From Caulobacteraceae bacterium (GTDB lineage Bacteria; Pseudomonadota; Alphaproteobacteria; Caulobacterales; Caulobacteraceae), in NCBI GenBank assembly GCA_019748055.1, contig JAIEQC010000001.1:1-64000 (forward strand): a stretch of DNA of 64,000 nt, in the 5' to 3' direction. The position numbers were made by a program, and so were the translations under genes. The notes beneath the pieces were generated by a model. The model made no database searches, had not been told where the DNA came from, and saw only the letters and a program-made list of their open reading frames with translations. This document shows positions 1-8,904 of this stretch, one piece after another; the stretch's first letter is position 1; every line of letters begins with the position of its first letter.

Positions 1-68
1 GGACAACCGCCCCCCAACCCGCAAAGGGGGTCCCTATTGCACGCCGATATGGGGTCCCGGTTCGACGC

Positions 69-503
69 CTATTTACATCGTACATCCTGCAGTTCCTGGG
101 CAAGCTTTCGCGCGGCCCAGCACTCCCAGGCGGCGGCGAAGAGCAGAAGAGTGATGACGCCCCACAGGCCCTGCCGGATGACGTAGCCGGTCATCTGGAA
201 AGTCCTCTCGGGCACGATGAACGGGACCAGATAGGTGACGGCGATCATCAGCTGGAAGCTCGAACAGAAGACGAGCCACCAGCGCTCGTGTCGCTCGGTA
301 GGGATCATGAGCGCGCCGAAGGTGGCGAAGCTTAGGATCGCGCTGCCGACGCGCCAGCCGTCGATCTGCCAGCGCCAGACGAAGGCGCCGGCGACGATCA
401 GAACGGCGAGGATGATCACCGCCACCCGGTCCCACCCCGTCCCCTGACGCCAGATCAGCACGAAGGCGATCAGGTTCAGGGCGGCGAGGAGGTACCCGAT
501 CAT
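69..503 (-). CDS. Small four-helix membrane protein of unknown function
   Basis: A 144-residue protein made almost entirely of hydrophobic segments, probably four transmembrane helices with short polar loops. I recognise no family. The start is the ATG at 503, which overlaps the stop of the upstream gene in an ATGA arrangement (500-503), so the two are probably translationally coupled. A longer reading frame to 761 exists, but the added part is Arg/Ala-rich antisense-like sequence and is not credible. It is the last gene of a three-gene minus-strand unit headed by a LuxR-type HTH protein. Function is unknown; a membrane partner of that regulator is only a guess. Confidence 0.7.
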   Translation of the reverse strand: MIGYLLAALNLIAFVLIWRQGTGWDRVAVIILAVLIVAGAFVWRWQIDGWRVGSAILSFATFGALMIPTERHERWWLVFCSSFQLMIAVTYLVPFIVPERTFQMTGYVIRQGLWGVITLLLFAAAWECWAARKLAQELQDVRCK

Positions 504-847
504 GCGTCGGCGAGCGCCGGCGCAAGGGCGCTCGGCTCGGTCGAGCCTTTCTCCGGCTTGCCGCTCAGCGGGTCGTCGAAGATCAGCCCGAGCCTGTCCC
601 CTTCCGCCGTCATGGCGTCGTGCACGCCGACCAGCGTGCCGCGCGCCTGGGCCATCTGGTGGGTGAACAGGGTAAAGCGTTCCAGCGCAGGCTGCCCGAC
701 GTGCGCGGCCAGTCGCGAGGCGCGGCGGCCGTCTACGAACTGCTGCAGCATCTCGCTGCAACCGGCCAAGGCGTCGTCCACGCGGTTCTCCACGTCGCGC
801 ACCGAGCGGGCCATGCTCAGGGCGAAGGCGTTCTTGTCGATCTTCAT
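500..847 (-). CDS. Small alpha-helical protein, unknown function
   Basis: A 115-residue, largely helical soluble protein with no signal peptide. The family is not recognised. I chose the ATG at 847 over the one at 871 because GAGG lies about 9 nt upstream of 847, and because the longer start would overlap the preceding gene. The stop overlaps the next start by 4 nt. It is the middle gene between an HTH-membrane protein and a four-helix membrane protein. The C-terminal 25 residues are Pro/Ala/Glu-rich and look disordered. The gene order suggests a shared function of the three, but nothing in the sequence says which. Confidence 0.7.
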   Translation of the reverse strand: MKIDKNAFALSMARSVRDVENRVDDALAGCSEMLQQFVDGRRASRLAAHVGQPALERFTLFTHQMAQARGTLVGVHDAMTAEGDRLGLIFDDPLSGKPEKGSTEPSALAPALADA

Positions 848-861
848 TGTTGCATCCTCGA

Positions 862-1326
862 TCAGTGCCATGAGCCGGTCGAGTTCAGCAGCAGGTAGAC
901 GGTCGAAAGAACGAGCAGCAGAGTGCCGATGGCCATGCTGCTCAGTACCGCCAAGATCACCACGACGGTCGCTCGACCGCCCGGTGGCCGTGGAGGAGAA
1001 CGCCAGCGCCCGAGAGCCTTGTAGATCTCGAATGCCGAACGCTCGTCCGTCGCCGTCTCCGAAGCTGCCGAGGCCTCGCCGACCAGGTCAGCGAGCGCGT
1101 GTTCGTCGAGCGACGGCACCCCGATCGAGTCCTCACCGGATTCAATGCGGAGGAGGCGACGGAGGGCGGGGCGACCTCTGACGCCGAGGCGTTCGTAGGC
1201 TTCGTCGATGTGACCTTGAACGGTCTTGGTCTGAATGCTCAGAATTCGCCCGATCTCCTGCGCCTGGTAGCCCTTCGCAAAGAGCGTCGCGCACTCGAGT
1301 TGTCGCGGTGACAGACGTGTCGGCAT
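862..1326 (-). CDS. LuxR-type helix-turn-helix protein with C-terminal membrane anchor
   Basis: A 154-residue protein. Residues 5-60 form a GerE/LuxR-type four-helix HTH (LSPRQLECATLFAKGYQAQE, then KTVQGHIDEAYERLGV), which in this family binds DNA. There is no receiver or autoinducer domain in front of it. Residues 61-115 are a polar linker, and residues 118-147 form one strongly hydrophobic helix, so the DNA-binding head is probably tethered on the cytoplasmic side of the membrane. GGAGG precedes the ATG at 1326. Fourteen bases separate it from the next gene of the same strand. It may be a membrane-bound transcription factor released or controlled by a membrane signal; that is inference from the architecture. 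Confidence 0.8.
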   Translation of the reverse strand: MPTRLSPRQLECATLFAKGYQAQEIGRILSIQTKTVQGHIDEAYERLGVRGRPALRRLLRIESGEDSIGVPSLDEHALADLVGEASAASETATDERSAFEIYKALGRWRSPPRPPGGRATVVVILAVLSSMAIGTLLLVLSTVYLLLNSTGSWH

Positions 1327-1437
1327 CGGGCCTCCACGGCGACCCTAACCCGCTTCTCGTGATTCCGTTAACCATCACGCGTGCGCGTCCAATCTCAGCG
1401 TGCGCAGAGCAACCGCGATCTCGGTCGCCGAGCGGCT

Positions 1438-1533
1438 TCAGCCGAAAGTCGCGATCGCGCTCGCGACGATGTAGACGAACGTCGCGAGCACCAGCGCGAC
1501 GACGAGACCAACTTCTTTGCGACTGCGCTTCAT
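1438..1533 (-). CDS. Possible 31-residue single-helix membrane peptide
   Basis: A short frame starting MKRSRKEVGLVV with a basic head and one hydrophobic helix of about 20 residues, in a stretch otherwise without genes. This is the classic small-membrane-protein shape. However, there is no clear Shine-Dalgarno sequence before the ATG at 1533, and the frame stays open upstream, so this may be chance. No neighbour supports a role. The rest of 1327-1590 holds nothing else I can support. Confidence 0.25.
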   Translation of the reverse strand: MKRSRKEVGLVVALVLATFVYIVASAIATFG

Positions 1534-1590
1534 GTCACGCTTTACGTCGGTGGTTCGCGAAGCTGCGACGACCTCGCGCCGCGGTGAGGT

Positions 1591-2022
1591 CGCTCGACGA
1601 CGTCGCGCGCAGTCGAATACGAACAGGAGGCGCTTGGCTCTGCCGTCGAGCGCCAGTGGGGCGAAGTTACCACCAAGCGATTCCTCAGAAAGAAGCTGCG
1701 GGACCAGCCGCTGATGCCGAAGGCTGTCGCTGGCTGCGGGCTCCGCTTCTATGACCGTTCTGGGACGGCTGGGTCTGGGCAAGCGCCATCACCCAGGTCG
1801 CCTTTTTCAGAACAATCTCGTGGAAATCTCACATCTGCGTTCTCGAAGCGCGAGCGGCAGATGATCGGCTTCAAGAGCGCAGCCTCGGCTCAGCGGTTCC
1901 TGACGGTCCATGCTGCCGTCTACAACACCTTCTACACCCAGCGGCATCTCGCCAGCCGAGGCACGCTTCGGACGCTCCGGGCGCAGGCGCACGCGGCCTG
2001 GATTGCGGCTGTGGCATCGTGA
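1591..2022 (+). pseudogene. IS6-family transposase remnant (frameshifted)
   Basis: Pieces of an IS6/IS26-type DDE transposase can be read in two frames. VEYEQEALGSAVERQWGE and TTKRFLRKKLRD match the region after the first catalytic Asp. Then a shifted frame gives GRLFQNNLVEISHL, where NNRAENSH is usual. A return to the first frame gives KRERQMIGFKSAASAQRFL and HAAVYNTFYTQRHLASR, the conserved C-terminal block. The N-terminal half with the HTH and first Asp is missing, and at least two frameshifts separate the blocks, so the gene is dead. I could not find terminal inverted repeats. It marks old mobile-element activity in this accessory region. Confidence 0.75.
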
Positions 2023-2101
2023 GTGAGGCCGTTCAACTTGGCGATGGGCGGGGGTTAAGTCGACAGCACTAGCCGGAGATCGCGCAACTGTATTGGTCAG
2101 T

Positions 2102-2647
2102 TCATTTCGCGCCACCAGATAAGGGCGCAAGAGGTTTGAGGTGCCAAATATCGGATCCCGGCGAAACCCATAGACCAAGGCTCGTCGCGACCTCTGGCGG
2201 TGATTCTTTCCCTATTTTTTTGGACACGAAGAGAAAACCATCCCCATTGTCGATAAGGAAAAAGCAAGTGCTAACAATTGCGCTTCTCTCCACCACGTCA
2301 CGATAAGGAGATAAATCAGCATCTACTGTACCCGATGCGGTCCTAATTTGAGCATGGGAAAGATCCTCTCCTGGAAAACAAAGAAAATCGTTGGCTCGTT
2401 TCAATACGCCGTGTGTAGTCAATGAAGCGGTGCCTATATCTACCCAAGACTGAAGTTTGTAAAAAACTAGTCCGTCACGTGATTCCAATTCAATTATTGC
2501 TAAGCACCTATTCCCGGCAGCGGCGTCTAAAAGGCACTGACTTCTCACCAAGGCACGAGGCGGCACGTCTTGAATCCTAGCGTCAGGAATATGCTGCTGG
2601 AGCAACAAAACCATTAGCAAACAGCAAATCATAGTTTGTGTCCACAA
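2102..2647 (-). CDS. Hypothetical protein, candidate Rhs-linked immunity or accessory protein
   Basis: A 181-residue protein beginning with a hydrophobic stretch (residues 5-17) that could be a signal peptide or membrane anchor. Three Cys lie at about residues 38, 48 and 90. I recognise no family. It overlaps the upstream 92-residue gene by 19 nt and is the last gene of the Rhs unit. The DNA is visibly more AT-rich than the Rhs core, as expected of the exchangeable 3' cargo of rhs loci. By position it could be an immunity protein, but the membrane protein between it and rhs is an equally good candidate. Confidence 0.65.
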   Translation of the reverse strand: MWTQTMICCLLMVLLLQQHIPDARIQDVPPRALVRSQCLLDAAAGNRCLAIIELESRDGLVFYKLQSWVDIGTASLTTHGVLKRANDFLCFPGEDLSHAQIRTASGTVDADLSPYRDVVERSAIVSTCFFLIDNGDGFLFVSKKIGKESPPEVATSLGLWVSPGSDIWHLKPLAPLSGGAK

Positions 2648-2907
2648 TTATGACATAGTTTGGCAGGCCAGGGCCTATATGATGGCATGCCACGATTACC
2701 TCTTGAGCGAAAAGACATCGGATATCCGCAGTGCCTGCACGTAAACATAAGGCCTGCGATGCTTGGTAGCATCAGTACAAAAACAGCACCCAAAAAGTAA
2801 AAACCTCCAACTACGTTTCTGATAAAATACGACGGAAAGACGAAATAAGCTACAGCAACAATCGATAGTGCCAAATATACAGAAATATACAGCGTTCTGT
2901 TATTCAC
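2629..2907 (-). CDS. Two-helix membrane protein with C-terminal zinc-ribbon-like cysteines; candidate immunity protein
   Basis: A 92-residue protein with two transmembrane helices (about residues 7-29 and 33-56). A cytoplasmic or periplasmic tail follows, with two CxxC pairs (CRHCGYP and LCHNCGHKL) spaced like a small zinc ribbon. The start overlaps the rhs stop in an ATGA arrangement (2904-2907). It is AT-rich and sits directly 3' of a Rhs C-terminal tail, the usual place for the cognate immunity gene of a polymorphic toxin (established for Rhs and CDI systems). Whether it neutralises the tail is inference; the family itself is not recognised. Confidence 0.65.
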   Translation of the reverse strand: MNNRTLYISVYLALSIVAVAYFVFPSYFIRNVVGGFYFLGAVFVLMLPSIAGLMFTCRHCGYPMSFRSRGNRGMPSYRPWPAKLCHNCGHKL

Positions 2908-5900
2908 CAGCGGCGACCTCTATCCGAGCGATGACCTTGGACAACTATGCCGATTTGGCCTGTCACAGGTGTGTGCCGAAAGCCCCATTCTCGTTCGACG
3001 CCGCTGCCGTTGTTTGAAACGGTATAGTTAAGCGCGCTTACTTCCACATTAAATCGCAGCCCATCGCTGGGAGTTCCGTGCACGACCTTTCCGCCAGCCA
3101 CGATTGAAACGTCCCACCCTGCCGAAGCTGTGGCTGCTACGAAGTATCCCTCATCCACCACATCACCGGTAAACGCATCTACAACTTGATAGCGTCCGCC
3201 TTGTCCGCCTCCGCCTACGCCAGCAACTCCATCGACGCCGACAAACTGATAAACCGTGACATACACCGACCGCCCGTTGAAACAGGCAGAAAGACCATCG
3301 CGGAGGCAGCGGGATCCGTTGAAGATGCTGTCAAGGAAGCGTTCCGTGAACCCCTTCTCTTCATGCCCTTCCTCCTGGCGGGGCTCGCGCGGGCAGAAGA
3401 GAGCAAATTCAAAGATGCAGGGATCGATGGGTCCGTCTGTTGAAGGGGCATGCCTGCCTTTGAGTCCGAGGGGGTCCACGCTGTTTAGTGGGTTGTTACC
3501 AACATATCCGTAGAGATTCATCGAGTCCTCGTACCCGATCGGGTCGGTCTGAATGAACCGGCCGAGTCCCGGATTGTAGACGCGAGCCTTGTAGTGCCAG
3601 AGCGGCACTGTGGGCACCAATGCGGTCTGCCCGGTGAAGCGGAAGCGGGAGCCGGCGTAGCCGTGGGCATCGTCAGGACGGCCGTAGGGGTCGTAGGTGA
3701 AGGGTGAGCCAACCAACGCGCCTGCCCGCTCGAGCCCCACGATGGATCCCTGATGGTCAGCCAGGAAATACGTCGGGACGTCGCTGTCCAGCCATTCGGC
3801 CAGCGGCTCGTCCGGGCCGGGCCCGTGGGCGTAGCGGGCGACCATGACGCCGCCGCCGTCGTACTCCGCCACCAGGCGATCCCCGTCCCACAGGTACTGA
3901 ACCACGCCTCCAGGCGCGCCGGTGCGCTTGATGCGGCCCAGCGGATCGTAGGCCACATCGAGCTGAAGCACCCCGCCCTGATGGACGCTCACCAGCCGGT
4001 TCTCAACGTCGTACCCGTAGACCCGCACCCCGTCCGAGGTCAGGTTGCCGCGCGTGTCGTGAGTGAAGGCCACGCCGGCCACCGCGTCGTATTGGTTCAG
4101 GCCGTCCGGCACATAGGTCGTCGCCGCCTGGGTCGGCATGGCGTGCTGATACGCGGGGTTGGACGTGTCGCGGCTGACCGCCTGGCCCGCCGGATTGAAG
4201 GCGAAGGCATAGGTGACGTCGTTCGCCGTGCCGGTGAGATCGTGCGTCATCGACCAGTCACGGCTGTTGGGCGCATAGGACCAGGTCGTCGTGGCGCCCC
4301 CCGAGCGGGTGAACGACGTCCGACGGCCCAGGGCGTCATAGGTGTAGTCGCCGATGGTGGTCATGCCGATCGGCGACTGATCCACCGTCGTCATCCGGTT
4401 GGCGAGGTCCCAGCCATAGCCCACCCAACCCCAGCCCGGACCGTCGGGCCAGGTCAGGCGAGTTCGCCGACCCGCGAGGTCCCAAGTAGACGTCAGAGTG
4501 CGGCCATAGGCGGTCTCCGTCACCTGCCGGCCGAGAGCGTCCCAGGCCCACGCCACGCCGTTCGCGGTCGAGCCGGGGGCGACGAAGGTCGCCGTCAACC
4601 GCCGGCCCAACAGGTCGTAGGTCGTGTAGACGTCGTCCGCCGTCCCGAGATTGAGGCCCGGCACCACCTTGGACGTCTCCCGGTTCAGGGCGTCGTAGGT
4701 GAAGGTGATCGTCTGACCGTCGCGCAGGCGGCGCGAGGTCATGTTGTCGGCAGCGTCGTAGGTGAAGGCCACATAGTCGGCGGGGTTGGACGCCTGCGCG
4801 CCCGAGGTGGCCGACGGGTATTCCATGCGCTCCAGTCGATCGAACTGATCGTAGACGTACTTCGAGCGGTTGTTGTTGGCGTCTTGGACCCAGTCGACCT
4901 TGCCGTTTGGCGTCCACGCCTGGGTCTGGCTGACCTGGGCCACGGGGGTGTCCACCCCGGACTCGATCTTCACCAATCGGTCGGCCGCATCGTAGCTGTT
5001 GCGGACGATCCGGTCCTGGCCATAGTCGCCCGGCGTGCTCTGGGTGCAGACGTCGGCGGGCAGGCTGGCGTAGGTGACCGGGTTCATGCGTACCGCTGTG
5101 CAGAGCAGTCGGCCCTCGTTGTCGTAGCCGTACTGCGTCACCCCGATCGTGCCCGTGCCGAGGGTCTGCACGTCCATCACCTTTCGCGCTTGGGCGTCAT
5201 AGGCGGTCGTCATTTCACTCAGCACCGTCATGGCGGCGAGCGCGGCGTCCGACTGACCGGTCGCCGACCCCTTACGAACCGCGACCGGCTGACCGTCAGC
5301 GTTGTACTGGGTTTTGGTGGCCGGATGGGGCAGGGGGCCTGAGCCGTCCGGATCAGGGCCGACGCTGCCGACGCTGCGGCGCATGGCGTCGTATGCGGCC
5401 CAGCTCGTGTCGGCGGCGCCGGGCAGGGGACCGTCGACCGTCTTCACGTCGCCGTTGGCGTCCCACGTCGTGGTGGTCGTCGCCAGCAGCGAACCGTCTC
5501 CGGCGCCGGAGGTGACGGCGACCGGCAGCAGGTTGGACCCGGTCGAGGCATTGCCCGTCTGATAAATCGTCGTGGTTCGAACCTCTTGCGCCGTGCCGAC
5601 GCAGGTCGCCGCCGTGCCTGTGGCGCAGGTCGAGACCTGGACGGGCAGCACCACGGCCGGAGCGGCCTGAATGGTCGACGGTCCAGTCCGACGCCACGCC
5701 TGCAGAGACTGGTAGACGTATCGGGTCTGCGGTCGCACACCGTCCACGTCCGCCGGTTTCGTCTCGGTCAGGACGTTGCCGTAAGCGTCGTAGGTGAAGT
5801 TGGTGGTGTTTCCACGTGCGTCCGTGATCGCGGTCGGACGACCGCATAGGACGGGGGTCGAGCAGTCGCCGTAAGTTGCGGTCACCGTCGTGGCGTCGTT

Positions 5901-7211
5901 GAGGTTGCCTGACTTGGGAATGCGGGTGACGGACGTCAGATCGCCGCGGTCGGAGTATCCGTAGGCCAGGCGATCGCCCTCCGGCCGGATCACCGCAGAC
6001 ACCTGGAAGCCTTCGCCGCCCCAGATCCACTGCGTCTTGTTGCCGAGCGCATCGGTGATCGACGCCGGCCGCGTGCTGCGGCGGCCCCACGTCTCCTCAA
6101 GATACGAACCGTTCTCGTAGATGGTCGTGCCGCCGGTGGGGTCCGTGACAGTCGTCTGAATGACGTAGTAAGGGACGTTGTTGGGATTGGGCGGTGGCGT
6201 GGTGTAGCCGTAGGTCCAGGTCCCACGCCCATCCGACGCGGTGGCGACGTAGTTGGGGGTGTAGGGACTGGTGGAGCGAGTGAAGCTGAGGCTGGCCCCA
6301 GTCGACTGGCTGGGCCGGCGGATGCCCGTGAGCAGGCCGTCGCTGAACACATAGTGCGTCGTGTTGTTGGTCGCGTCGGTGACCGTGCGGTCCGCGCTCG
6401 TTCCGCCGATCGTCAGGCTGGGCCAGGTCCGGCTGAAGGAACAGCTGTTGGCCAGAGGGTCGCACCAGTCGACGGCATTGTTCACACCTTGAACGCCGAC
6501 CAGCGTTGTCCAGTCGAAGTTGCCGGAACTGTAGGTGTCGGATGCGTACTGGAAATGGATCTGATAGCCGAAGTTGTTCGTCACGGACTGCAGTCGACGC
6601 GCATAAAGCGGCTGGCTCTCGCCGGTGAGCACTTCCGTGTAGTGGTACGTGATGATCTCGCCGTTCGGGCGCTGGATCGACGTCACCTGCCCCATCCACG
6701 CCAGGTAGGGATAGAGGGACCGCTTCGTTCGCTCGATCGTGGCCACGGTGCCGTCCAGCGCCGTGTAGGTGAATACGTCGGTGGCTGTTTCCGCGAGCGT
6801 GCCCGTGCCGTCGGACAGAACGAAGTTGCCGTCGACGTCGCGCATGTAGAGCGCGCTGAACCCGGGCAAGGTCAGCTGATATTGCGGAAAGTCCGAGCCG
6901 GGCGAGCCGGGTATGATCGGATCCTTGTTGAGCGTCCCAACCAGGCTGTTCCGCCAGATGCCGTTGCCCGCCGACGAGTCGTACCAGATCTCGACGCTCA
7001 GACCGCCTTGGCCAGGCTGGCCGATGGTGATGGCGTGCTTGGGGCCCTGAATGCCGCCTGAGAACACGTTCACGCCGTTGGCGTCGATCGGGTTGTACGT
7101 TTCCGGAGGCGGAATGCTGCTCTGGGCAAGCGCAGGTCCTGCGGCGATCAGGAACAAGGAGATGGAGGCGGCCGCCGCCAGAGCGCGAGCACGAGATGTT
7201 CTGATGCGCAT
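2904..7211 (-). CDS. Secreted Rhs/YD-repeat protein with variable C-terminal tail
   Basis: A 1435-residue protein. Residues 1-30 form a Sec signal peptide ending in ALAQ. A long series of YD repeats follows (for example [23 protein letters not shown]), then the Rhs core box with [27 protein letters not shown] and the end motif DPLGL near residue 1250. The last 185 residues after DPLGL are unrelated to the core, Gly-rich in the middle, and are the presumed toxin or effector part; I do not recognise its fold. The ATG at 7211 is chosen because the frame upstream of it is non-coding in character and overlaps the preceding gene. That gene, a small YD-repeat protein, stops 5 nt upstream. Two small AT-rich genes follow with overlaps. 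No VgrG, PAAR or T6SS gene is in view, so export is probably through Sec. Confidence 0.9.
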   Translation of the reverse strand: MRIRTSRARALAAAASISLFLIAAGPALAQSSIPPPETYNPIDANGVNVFSGGIQGPKHAITIGQPGQGGLSVEIWYDSSAGNGIWRNSLVGTLNKDPIIPGSPGSDFPQYQLTLPGFSALYMRDVDGNFVLSDGTGTLAETATDVFTYTALDGTVATIERTKRSLYPYLAWMGQVTSIQRPNGEIITYHYTEVLTGESQPLYARRLQSVTNNFGYQIHFQYASDTYSSGNFDWTTLVGVQGVNNAVDWCDPLANSCSFSRTWPSLTIGGTSADRTVTDATNNTTHYVFSDGLLTGIRRPSQSTGASLSFTRSTSPYTPNYVATASDGRGTWTYGYTTPPPNPNNVPYYVIQTTVTDPTGGTTIYENGSYLEETWGRRSTRPASITDALGNKTQWIWGGEGFQVSAVIRPEGDRLAYGYSDRGDLTSVTRIPKSGNLNDATTVTATYGDCSTPVLCGRPTAITDARGNTTNFTYDAYGNVLTETKPADVDGVRPQTRYVYQSLQAWRRTGPSTIQAAPAVVLPVQVSTCATGTAATCVGTAQEVRTTTIYQTGNASTGSNLLPVAVTSGAGDGSLLATTTTTWDANGDVKTVDGPLPGAADTSWAAYDAMRRSVGSVGPDPDGSGPLPHPATKTQYNADGQPVAVRKGSATGQSDAALAAMTVLSEMTTAYDAQARKVMDVQTLGTGTIGVTQYGYDNEGRLLCTAVRMNPVTYASLPADVCTQSTPGDYGQDRIVRNSYDAADRLVKIESGVDTPVAQVSQTQAWTPNGKVDWVQDANNNRSKYVYDQFDRLERMEYPSATSGAQASNPADYVAFTYDAADNMTSRRLRDGQTITFTYDALNRETSKVVPGLNLGTADDVYTTYDLLGRRLTATFVAPGSTANGVAWAWDALGRQVTETAYGRTLTSTWDLAGRRTRLTWPDGPGWGWVGYGWDLANRMTTVDQSPIGMTTIGDYTYDALGRRTSFTRSGGATTTWSYAPNSRDWSMTHDLTGTANDVTYAFAFNPAGQAVSRDTSNPAYQHAMPTQAATTYVPDGLNQYDAVAGVAFTHDTRGNLTSDGVRVYGYDVENRLVSVHQGGVLQLDVAYDPLGRIKRTGAPGGVVQYLWDGDRLVAEYDGGGVMVARYAHGPGPDEPLAEWLDSDVPTYFLADHQGSIVGLERAGALVGSPFTYDPYGRPDDAHGYAGSRFRFTGQTALVPTVPLWHYKARVYNPGLGRFIQTDPIGYEDSMNLYGYVGNNPLNSVDPLGLKGRHAPSTDGPIDPCIFEFALFCPREPRQEEGHEEKGFTERFLDSIFNGSRCLRDGLSACFNGRSVYVTVYQFVGVDGVAGVGGGGQGGRYQVVDAFTGDVVDEGYFVAATASAGWDVSIVAGGKVVHGTPSDGLRFNVEVSALNYTVSNNGSGVEREWGFRHTPVTGQIGIVVQGHRSDRGRRW

Positions 7212-7216
7212 GTCGG

Positions 7217-7786
7217 TCAGCTCACGTCGATGGAGACGGAGACGTTGGCCGTGTAGACCGTCGTCGAGGCGGCGTCGCTCACCTGGCAGCGCCAGATCGA
7301 GTTCTTGAGGTATGGAAACCCCATCTGGCCGGTGAAGTACCACCCTGTAGGCGTGCCGTTGGGGGCGGTCGGATACGTGGCCTGGTTGCCCGACACCCTT
7401 TGCCACGTGAGATAGTACGGCGGCGTCCCGCCCGTGACCGTCACGGAGATGAAGGGGCTCTGCCCGGCGGGCCCGTCGCTCCAAGAGGTCGCCGACACGG
7501 AGGCCGAGAGCGGACCAGGGGGTGGTGGCGGCGGCGGCGGAGGTGTGGAGGCGGCGACGACCTGCGTGCGGTTGCCGGCCGCGTCGTAGGTGTAGGTGAT
7601 CGTGACGCCGTTGGGATAGGTCGCCGACGTCAGGCGGCCCAATGCGTCATAAGCATAGACCACAGGGTCCTTCGCCAAGGCCGCTGCCGGCCACAGCGCC
7701 AGCAGCGCGCCGCTGCCCATCAATCGGCGCAGCGCCGTTCTACGATCGTGCGACAAGAGCCCCCTCCAACCCCGCGTTCGCCTCAT
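7217..7786 (-). CDS. Short secreted YD-repeat protein preceding the Rhs protein
   Basis: About 189 residues from the ATG at 7786 (an ATG at 7813 would add nine). An Arg-rich head and a hydrophobic core ending AAALA form a signal peptide, possibly Tat-like. Two YD repeats follow ([28 protein letters not shown]), then a run of nine prolines and an Ig-like beta-rich domain of about 100 residues ending at the stop. It looks like a very small Rhs relative or a detached N-terminal cap. The stop is 5 nt from the rhs start, so the pair is surely co-transcribed. A chaperone or cap role for the large protein is speculation. Confidence 0.75.
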   Translation of the reverse strand: MRRTRGWRGLLSHDRRTALRRLMGSGALLALWPAAALAKDPVVYAYDALGRLTSATYPNGVTITYTYDAAGNRTQVVAASTPPPPPPPPPGPLSASVSATSWSDGPAGQSPFISVTVTGGTPPYYLTWQRVSGNQATYPTAPNGTPTGWYFTGQMGFPYLKNSIWRCQVSDAASTTVYTANVSVSIDVS

Positions 7787-7813
7787 GGGGGCATGGCGAC
7801 GGAGCTTCGTCAA

Positions 7814-8272
7814 TCGTCAGGCGAACCGAACCTGTGCAAACGAGCGTCGCACGCGCGTCCGATCGCGCCTGCGCGACGCCGAGTCTTGGTCCGCGTCCGT
7901 GCATGAGTTCATGATGAAAACGTCGCACGTTTAACGCCTTGGCGTCGACGCTCGCGAGCGTGGTCGACGACGCGCGTCACGTGAGATCGTGCGCGCTAGG
8001 GTGGTCGCATTTTTTTTAGCGAACGCATGCGACGCGCGGTTCGAGGTCGCTCAGTGCAGAATAGGAAAAACGCACTGAGGCGGGACCGGCAGGGGGGGGC
8101 CGCTTCTGACTCAACGCGGCGGTTAGTACCGTCCGCTTTCGAGCCGGGTGCCGGTCAGCCGCCGAATGCGCCGGTCTGACTCATAGGAGCCCCGTCAGAA
8201 GGTACGCTTAGTGCGCGAGGCTAGGGTGGATGGCGCATCGCAGGGGGCGAGCCCCCTGCCGCAGCAAAAAGA
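7814..8272. other. Non-coding stretch between the Rhs unit and the copper cluster
   Basis: No supported gene in about 460 bases. It contains a run of eight T (about 8011-8018), the promoter side of the Rhs unit, and a GC hairpin at 8240-8259. The segment 8186-8211 resembles a Tn3-type terminal repeat only vaguely. Nothing else was recognised. Confidence 0.5.
8240..8259. terminator. GC hairpin downstream of the copper operon
   Basis: A perfect 8-bp stem, GCAGGGGG / CCCCCTGC, around the loop CGAG, 13 bases past the stop of the last minus-strand copper gene. There is no T-run on the distal side in either direction, so if it ends transcription it is not a classic intrinsic terminator. It could instead protect the 3' end of the message. 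Confidence 0.35.
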
Positions 8273-8494
8273 TCAGCCCTCTGCGTGACTCTGCGGTTCT
8301 GGCCTGTCTGACGGGGCCGGCGCGGGCGGTGCCGGTTCGGTCGGGCCCGGCTCAGACTTCATCTTGTCGCAGCAGTTCATCTCGGCATCGGCCGCCATGT
8401 CCTTGCAGCATTCACAGGCCTCAGCGGCCAGGGCCGCGCCAGCGCTGAGCGCCAGGACCGCGCCAGCAGCGGCGAGCAGGTTGGAGACTTTCAT
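8273..8494 (-). CDS. Small secreted Cys-rich protein, probable periplasmic metal binder
   Basis: A 73-residue protein with a clear signal peptide (residues 1-23, ending ALAAE). It then has a compact Cys/Met/Asp segment, CECCKDMAADAEMNCCDKMK, with five cysteines in two clusters, and a Pro-rich disordered tail. It is the last gene of the copABC-type operon, 9 nt downstream of the CopC-like gene. The paired CC motifs and the setting suggest Cu(I) chelation in the periplasm, but I know no named family for it. It is too short to carry an enzymatic domain. Confidence 0.75.
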   Translation of the reverse strand: MKVSNLLAAAGAVLALSAGAALAAEACECCKDMAADAEMNCCDKMKSEPGPTEPAPPAPAPSDRPEPQSHAEG

Positions 8495-8503
8495 CGTCGG
8501 TCC

Positions 8504-8887
8504 CTAATGAACCACGAAGCTGACAGAGCCAGACATCTCGTGGCCGTCCGGGCCTTCAGCGGTCCAGGCGGCAGTGTAGGTGCCTGCGGCGAGCCGAGGA
8601 AGCGCCACGCTGACGGTCGCGGCGGCCGGTGCGGCGGGCGCGTTCACGACCACGGGGGCCTGCCCCTCGGCGGTCAGGGTCACCGTCTTCAGGATCATCG
8701 CGTGCGGGAAAGTGACGCTGAAGCGTTCGGGCGAACCGGAGGTCATGGCGCCGTTCGCCGGAACCGTCGTGATGCCCGACTGGGGCGCGGCAGCCTGCGC
8801 GGGCATGGCATGGCCGGCGTGCGGATCCTGGGCGGCGGCGGTGCCGGCGAACGCCAAGGCGGCGGTGAGGACGAGAGTGCGGATCAT
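8504..8887 (-). CDS. copC: CopC-domain periplasmic copper protein
   Basis: A 127-residue secreted protein. The signal peptide ends near residue 19 and is followed by DPHAGHAMP, a motif also repeated in the neighbouring CopB. The rest is a CopC/YobA-type beta-sandwich: SGSPERFSVTFPHAM, then LAAGTYTAAWTAEGPDGHEMSGSVSF, the typical C-terminal block with the GHxMxG motif. In this family the domain binds copper and hands it to CopD or other partners in the periplasm. It lies 17 nt downstream of copB and is co-directional with copA. Unlike classical CopC, the mature N-terminus is not a His, so N-terminal Cu(II) binding of the usual kind is not expected. A second CopC is encoded at 16536-16898 beside copD. 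Confidence 0.85.
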   Translation of the reverse strand: MIRTLVLTAALAFAGTAAAQDPHAGHAMPAQAAAPQSGITTVPANGAMTSGSPERFSVTFPHAMILKTVTLTAEGQAPVVVNAPAAPAAATVSVALPRLAAGTYTAAWTAEGPDGHEMSGSVSFVVH

Positions 8888-8904
8888 GGGGTGGTCTCCT
8901 TGGG

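Noticed and set aside
3753..5342. Long plus-strand frame of 529 codons
   Set aside because: Antisense to the Rhs core; His/Arg/Val-rich repeats mirror the YD repeats and show no domain of their own.
8186..8211. Possible Tn3-family terminal repeat (GGAGCCCC ... GTACGCTTAG)
   Set aside because: Too short and only partly similar; no partner repeat or transposase in the region.
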